A model generated the notes under the pieces. It saw nothing but the letters and a program-made list of their open reading frames with translations. It searched no databases and was not told where the DNA came from. A DNA stretch of 7,018 nucleotides, from contig CABVEG010000085.1 in NCBI GenBank assembly GCA_902497185.1, positions 1 to 7,018 of the forward strand, written 5' to 3'. This document shows positions 4,588 to 7,018 of the stretch, piece after piece (the stretch's first letter is position 1; each line of letters begins with the position of its first letter). Source of the DNA: an uncultured Eubacteriales bacterium (GTDB lineage Bacteria > Bacillota > Clostridia > Lachnospirales > CAG-274). The position numbers and the translations under genes were made by a program.

Positions 4588-5562
4588 ATGCGTGAAATCC
4601 AAATTACCCCTAATGAGCAGGGTCAGCGTATTGATAAGTTTCTTATGAAATATTTAAGTCTTGCGCCAAAGTCATTTATATACAAAATGCTTAGAAAGAA
4701 AAATATTAAACTTAATGACAAAAAGGCAGTGGGCAGTGAAATACTTAATAATGGTGATAAAATTAAGCTTTTCCTTGCCGATGAAACCATTGAAAAATTT
4801 ACTGAAAGCATAAGTATTGTTAAAAGCGGCAGAGATTTTGAATTAGTTTATGAAGATGAAAATATTATTATATGCGGCAAGCCGTCAGGGCTTATTGTTC
4901 ACCCTGACCGGGAGCATAAAACCAATACATTAAATGATCAGCTTTTATATTACCTTAGCGAAAAGGGTGAATATAATCCCAATACATCAATGGGCTTTGT
5001 TCCCTCAATATGTAACAGGCTTGACCTTAATACAAGCGGTATTGTGACAATGGGTAAAAATCTTAATGCTGTGCAGGAGCTTAACAGAGGCTTTAGGGAC
5101 AGGCTTATTGATAAGTTCTATTTAACTGTTGTTAAGGGTGTTGTGGATAAGGAAGGCACGGTTGAAGGCTATCACTTAAAACTTGAAGGCAATATTGCAA
5201 GCCTTAGTAAGAATAATAATGGAGGCAGTTTTGTATGTACTCGTTACAAACCTCTTAAAACTAACGGTAAGTATACTCTTTTGGAAGTTAAGCTTGAAAC
5301 GGGAAAAAGCCATCAGATAAGAGTGTGTATGCAGTCAATAAATCATCCGATTATAGGTGACAGAAAATATGGAGATAAATCCGTAAATAAGTATTTTTAT
5401 GATAATTTTAAATTGGATAATCAATTTCTTCACAGCTCAAGAATTATATTTAACCTTAATGAAGGCTGTCTTAAATATTTAAATGGCAAGGAATTTATAT
5501 TGGAACCAAATGATAAATTATCAAAAATTATCAACAAAATTTTTGTAAAAAATGTTGAATAA
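4588..5562 (+). CDS. RluA-family pseudouridine synthase with S4 domain (RluC-like)
   Basis: A 324-residue enzyme that should convert specific uridines in RNA, most likely 23S rRNA, to pseudouridine. The N-terminal S4 RNA-binding domain spans about residues 12-65 (RIDKFLMKYLSLAPKSF ... LNNGDKIKL). The catalytic domain follows: ENIIICGKPSGLIVHP (91-106) is motif I, and NRLDLNTSGIV (143-153) is motif II with catalytic Asp D146. LETGKSHQIRVCM and HPIIGDRKYG near 237-262 are the conserved C-terminal motifs. Motif II begins Asn instead of the commoner His (HRLD), a variant seen in a Firmicutes subgroup. The RluC-like label rests on layout; the target uridines cannot be read from the sequence. The ribosome binding site GAGGAA overlaps the end of recA, so it is the third gene of the cinA-recA operon. 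Confidence 0.9.
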   Translation: MREIQITPNEQGQRIDKFLMKYLSLAPKSFIYKMLRKKNIKLNDKKAVGSEILNNGDKIKLFLADETIEKFTESISIVKSGRDFELVYEDENIIICGKPSGLIVHPDREHKTNTLNDQLLYYLSEKGEYNPNTSMGFVPSICNRLDLNTSGIVTMGKNLNAVQELNRGFRDRLIDKFYLTVVKGVVDKEGTVEGYHLKLEGNIASLSKNNNGGSFVCTRYKPLKTNGKYTLLEVKLETGKSHQIRVCMQSINHPIIGDRKYGDKSVNKYFYDNFKLDNQFLHSSRIIFNLNEGCLKYLNGKEFILEPNDKLSKIINKIFVKNVE

Positions 5563-5583
5563 AATATTTATTTGTAGTATACT
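5555..5583 (+). promoter_or_regulatory. internal promoter for the nucleotidyltransferase gene
   Basis: -35 TTGAAT (5555-5560) overlaps the stop codon of the pseudouridine synthase gene. A 17-bp spacer follows, then -10 TATACT (5578-5583). There is no terminator between the two genes, so read-through from the recA operon is also possible. Confidence 0.6.
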
Positions 5584-5614
5584 TAAGCTAATTCTATTTT
5601 AAAGGAGAAAACGA

Positions 5615-6349
5615 ATGAAAGCAATAATTTTGGTTGCAGGTTATGCAACAAGACTTTATCCCCTTACAAAGAATACGCCTAAGCCATTGTTGCATATTGG
5701 CGGTAAACCTATAATTGACTATATTGTTGATGAAATAAATACTTTAGATGCAGTTGATTCTATTTTTGTAATAAGTAATCATAAGTTTGCAGATAATTTT
5801 GTTGAATGGGCGGCAAGCAAGTCTAATCCAAAGCCTATTACCGTTATTGATGACGGTACGGATTCTGACGAAACAAAGAGAGGCGCTATTGGCGACATTC
5901 AGTATACTGTTGAGCAGGGATCTATTGACGATGATGTTGTTATTATTGCAGGAGATAATTTGTTTACATACAGCCTTAAGGAATATTATGACTTTTATAA
6001 TGAAAAGAAGGCTGACTGTGTTTGCGTAAAGCAGTTTGATGATATGGAAATGATTAAGCAGCTTGGTGTTGTACTCCTTGATGAAAATGATAAGGTGCTT
6101 GATCTTGAGGAAAAGCCTCAGCAGCCTAAGAGTAATAAGGCGGCATTTGCTACTTATATGTATACAAGGGACACGGTTAAGATGTTTAAAGACTATCTTG
6201 CAGAAGGCAACAGCCCTGATGCACCGGGGTATTATTTACAGTGGCTTCATAAGAAAAAGCCTGTTTACGGTTATGTTATGAATGGCGAGTGCTATGATAT
6301 TGGTACTCATAAGGCTCTTGAAGAGGTAAGAAAAATTTACGGTGAGTAA
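5615..6349 (+). CDS. sugar-phosphate nucleotidyltransferase family protein
   Basis: A 244-residue single-domain enzyme of the NTP-transferase fold that activates a phosphorylated sugar or polyol by transfer of a nucleotide, releasing pyrophosphate. The N-terminal nucleotide-binding loop is VAGYATRLYPLTKNTPKPLL (7-26). The Mg-binding aspartate is D114 in IIAGDN, EEKPQQPKS (165-173) contains the sugar-binding region, and D228 in CYDIGTH is the second metal ligand. The loop is one residue shorter than the common AGGxGTRL form, a known variant of the family. Relatives are glucose-1-phosphate thymidylyltransferases (RfbA), but the left-handed helix domain is absent and length is shorter than RfbA (about 290), so substrate and nucleotide are unknown. 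AAAGGAG (5601-5607) lies 7 bases before the ATG. It has its own promoter and a strong terminator. Confidence 0.85.
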   Translation: MKAIILVAGYATRLYPLTKNTPKPLLHIGGKPIIDYIVDEINTLDAVDSIFVISNHKFADNFVEWAASKSNPKPITVIDDGTDSDETKRGAIGDIQYTVEQGSIDDDVVIIAGDNLFTYSLKEYYDFYNEKKADCVCVKQFDDMEMIKQLGVVLLDENDKVLDLEEKPQQPKSNKAAFATYMYTRDTVKMFKDYLAEGNSPDAPGYYLQWLHKKKPVYGYVMNGECYDIGTHKALEEVRKIYGE

Positions 6350-6356
6350 TTATTTT

Positions 6357-6388
6357 AGGCTTTTGCAGTTTGCGAAAGCCTTATTTTT
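6357..6388 (+). terminator. intrinsic terminator after the nucleotidyltransferase gene
   Basis: An 11-bp stem, AGGCTTTTGCA (6357-6367) with TGCGAAAGCCT (6371-6381), closes a 3-base loop and is followed by TATTTTT. It lies 7 bases after the stop codon. Its 3' arm overlaps the -35 of the rnhA promoter. Confidence 0.8.
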
Positions 6389-6398
6389 ATGATATACT
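6370..6398 (+). promoter_or_regulatory. rnhA promoter embedded in the preceding terminator
   Basis: -35 TTGCGA (6370-6375), 17-bp spacer, -10 TATACT (6393-6398), predicted start near 6405, ending 20 bases before the ATG. The -35 lies within the terminator hairpin, so the two signals share DNA. Confidence 0.6.
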
Positions 6399-6425
6399 TT
6401 TATAAAAAATAATTGGGAGAAAATT

Positions 6426-6890
6426 ATGAAAAAGCTTGATATATATACAGACGGTGCCTGTTCGGGTAATCCGGGTGCAGGTGGTTACGGAGTTGTAATG
6501 CTTTACAAGGGGGCAAGAAAGGAACTTAGTCAGGGCTATAAAACAACTACAAATAACAGAATGGAGGTTCTTGCTGTTATAAAGGGGCTTGAAGCCTTGA
6601 AGGAGCCCTGTGAGGTGACTTTGTACAGCGATTCCAAGTATGTTGTGGATTCAATAACAAAGGGCTGGGTTTATAGCTGGAAAAAGAAAAACTGGATAAA
6701 GTCAGATAAGAAAAAGGCGCTTAATGTAGACCTTTGGGAAAGACTTTTGGAGCTTCTCGATAAACATAACGTTAAGTTTGTGTGGGTAAAGGGGCATGCT
6801 GAAAATGTGGAAAATGAACGCTGTGATGAGCTTGCAAGAGCGGCTATTGCAGGAGGAAATCTGATTGAGGATGAAAATTATAGGGGATAA
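6426..6890 (+). CDS. rnhA: ribonuclease HI
   Basis: A 154-residue cytosolic endonuclease that cuts the RNA strand of RNA-DNA hybrids, removing R-loops and helping clear primers. Length matches the E. coli enzyme (155). All catalytic carboxylates are present: D9 in YTDGACSGNPG, E47 in NNRMEV, D69 in YSDSKYVV and D134 in ERCDELAR. The conserved histidine is H124 in VKGHAEN. The basic stretch WKKKNWIKSDKKK (85-97) matches the substrate-binding handle of type 1 RNase HI. No extra N-terminal hybrid-binding domain is present. GGGAG (6415-6419) lies 6 bases before the ATG. It is a single-gene unit with its own promoter; the downstream 128 bases hold no gene. Confidence 0.96.
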   Translation: MKKLDIYTDGACSGNPGAGGYGVVMLYKGARKELSQGYKTTTNNRMEVLAVIKGLEALKEPCEVTLYSDSKYVVDSITKGWVYSWKKKNWIKSDKKKALNVDLWERLLELLDKHNVKFVWVKGHAENVENERCDELARAAIAGGNLIEDENYRG

Positions 6891-6987
6891 GTTGATATTC
6901 AAAAGGTATTTTACACGGCTATTAATAGTCATTTTATAGAGTAACTAATAAGCTAAACACTAATTTGTCTTTAAAGCTAAGTACAGC

Positions 6988-7006
6988 GGACGTGCAATGC
7001 ACGCCC
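6988..7006. repeat. GC-rich inverted repeat at the window edge
   Basis: GGACGTGCA (6988-6996) pairs with TGCACGCCC (6998-7006) around one central A, with one mismatch. It is far more GC-rich than its surroundings. Read on the minus strand, GTAGGGGCGTGC followed by ATTGCACGTCCGC resembles short palindromic repeats scattered in some gut Clostridia genomes. It may instead act as a terminator downstream of rnhA, although no T-run follows within the window. The right side is cut by the window end. Confidence 0.45.
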
Positions 7007-7018
7007 CTACAAGCTTCA

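Noticed and set aside
6917..6930. GGCTATTAATAGTC, a near-palindrome downstream of rnhA that echoes the arms of the terminator at 1029-1064.
   Set aside because: It has no loop or T-run to act as a terminator, and a shared 7-base sequence in AT-rich DNA is easily coincidental.
6702..6932. Minus-strand frame of 76 codons overlapping rnhA.
   Set aside because: It is a shadow of rnhA, with no ribosome binding site and no recognisable product.
1..7018. CRISPR array, insertion sequence, rRNA or retroelement.
   Set aside because: No regularly spaced repeats, transposase or reverse transcriptase motifs, or rRNA-like stretches are present on either strand.

Overview
The window is AT-rich DNA that reads as a Clostridia-type Firmicute (gut Lachnospiraceae/Oscillospiraceae-like). 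The reasons are strong AGGAGG-type ribosome binding sites, sigma-A promoters with a recurring TATACT -10 element, AT-rich codon choice, a short cinA directly before recA, and a lysin tail typical of clostridial phages. The genus cannot be fixed from the sequence.

Bases 1 to about 904 look like the right end of an integrated element, most likely a prophage. They hold the C-terminus of a lysin-like protein, a convergent terminator, and a small Xre-type repressor on the minus strand with palindromic candidate operators. A long AT-rich stretch with several short direct repeats follows. It ends in a tRNA 3' fragment (about 867-904) that has no 5' half, which is the footprint expected of an element inserted into a tRNA gene that lies to the left of this window.

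From about 905 rightward the DNA looks like ordinary chromosome. After a terminator and a promoter come two tandem membrane-protein genes (1265-1957 and 1969-2856). By motif they descend from the cobalamin enzymes CobS and CbiB/CobD, but both have lost most of the residues that define those enzymes, and no other cobalamin gene is present. This divergent pair is the least explained content of the window.

A strong extended -10 promoter then drives cinA(C-domain)-recA-RluA-family pseudouridine synthase, with 1-2 base gaps, so this is a tight operon. An internal promoter at the end of the pseudouridine synthase gene feeds a sugar-nucleotidyltransferase-like gene, closed by a good terminator. That terminator's 3' arm also contains the -35 of the next promoter, which drives rnhA (RNase HI). 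The last 128 bases hold no gene and finish in a GC-rich inverted repeat at the window edge, possibly a terminator or a copy of a dispersed repeat.

Functionally the chromosomal part combines recombination and repair (RecA), nucleotide-cofactor salvage (CinA/PncC), RNA modification, sugar activation and R-loop removal (RNase HI), next to an unexplained CobS-like/CbiB-like membrane pair.
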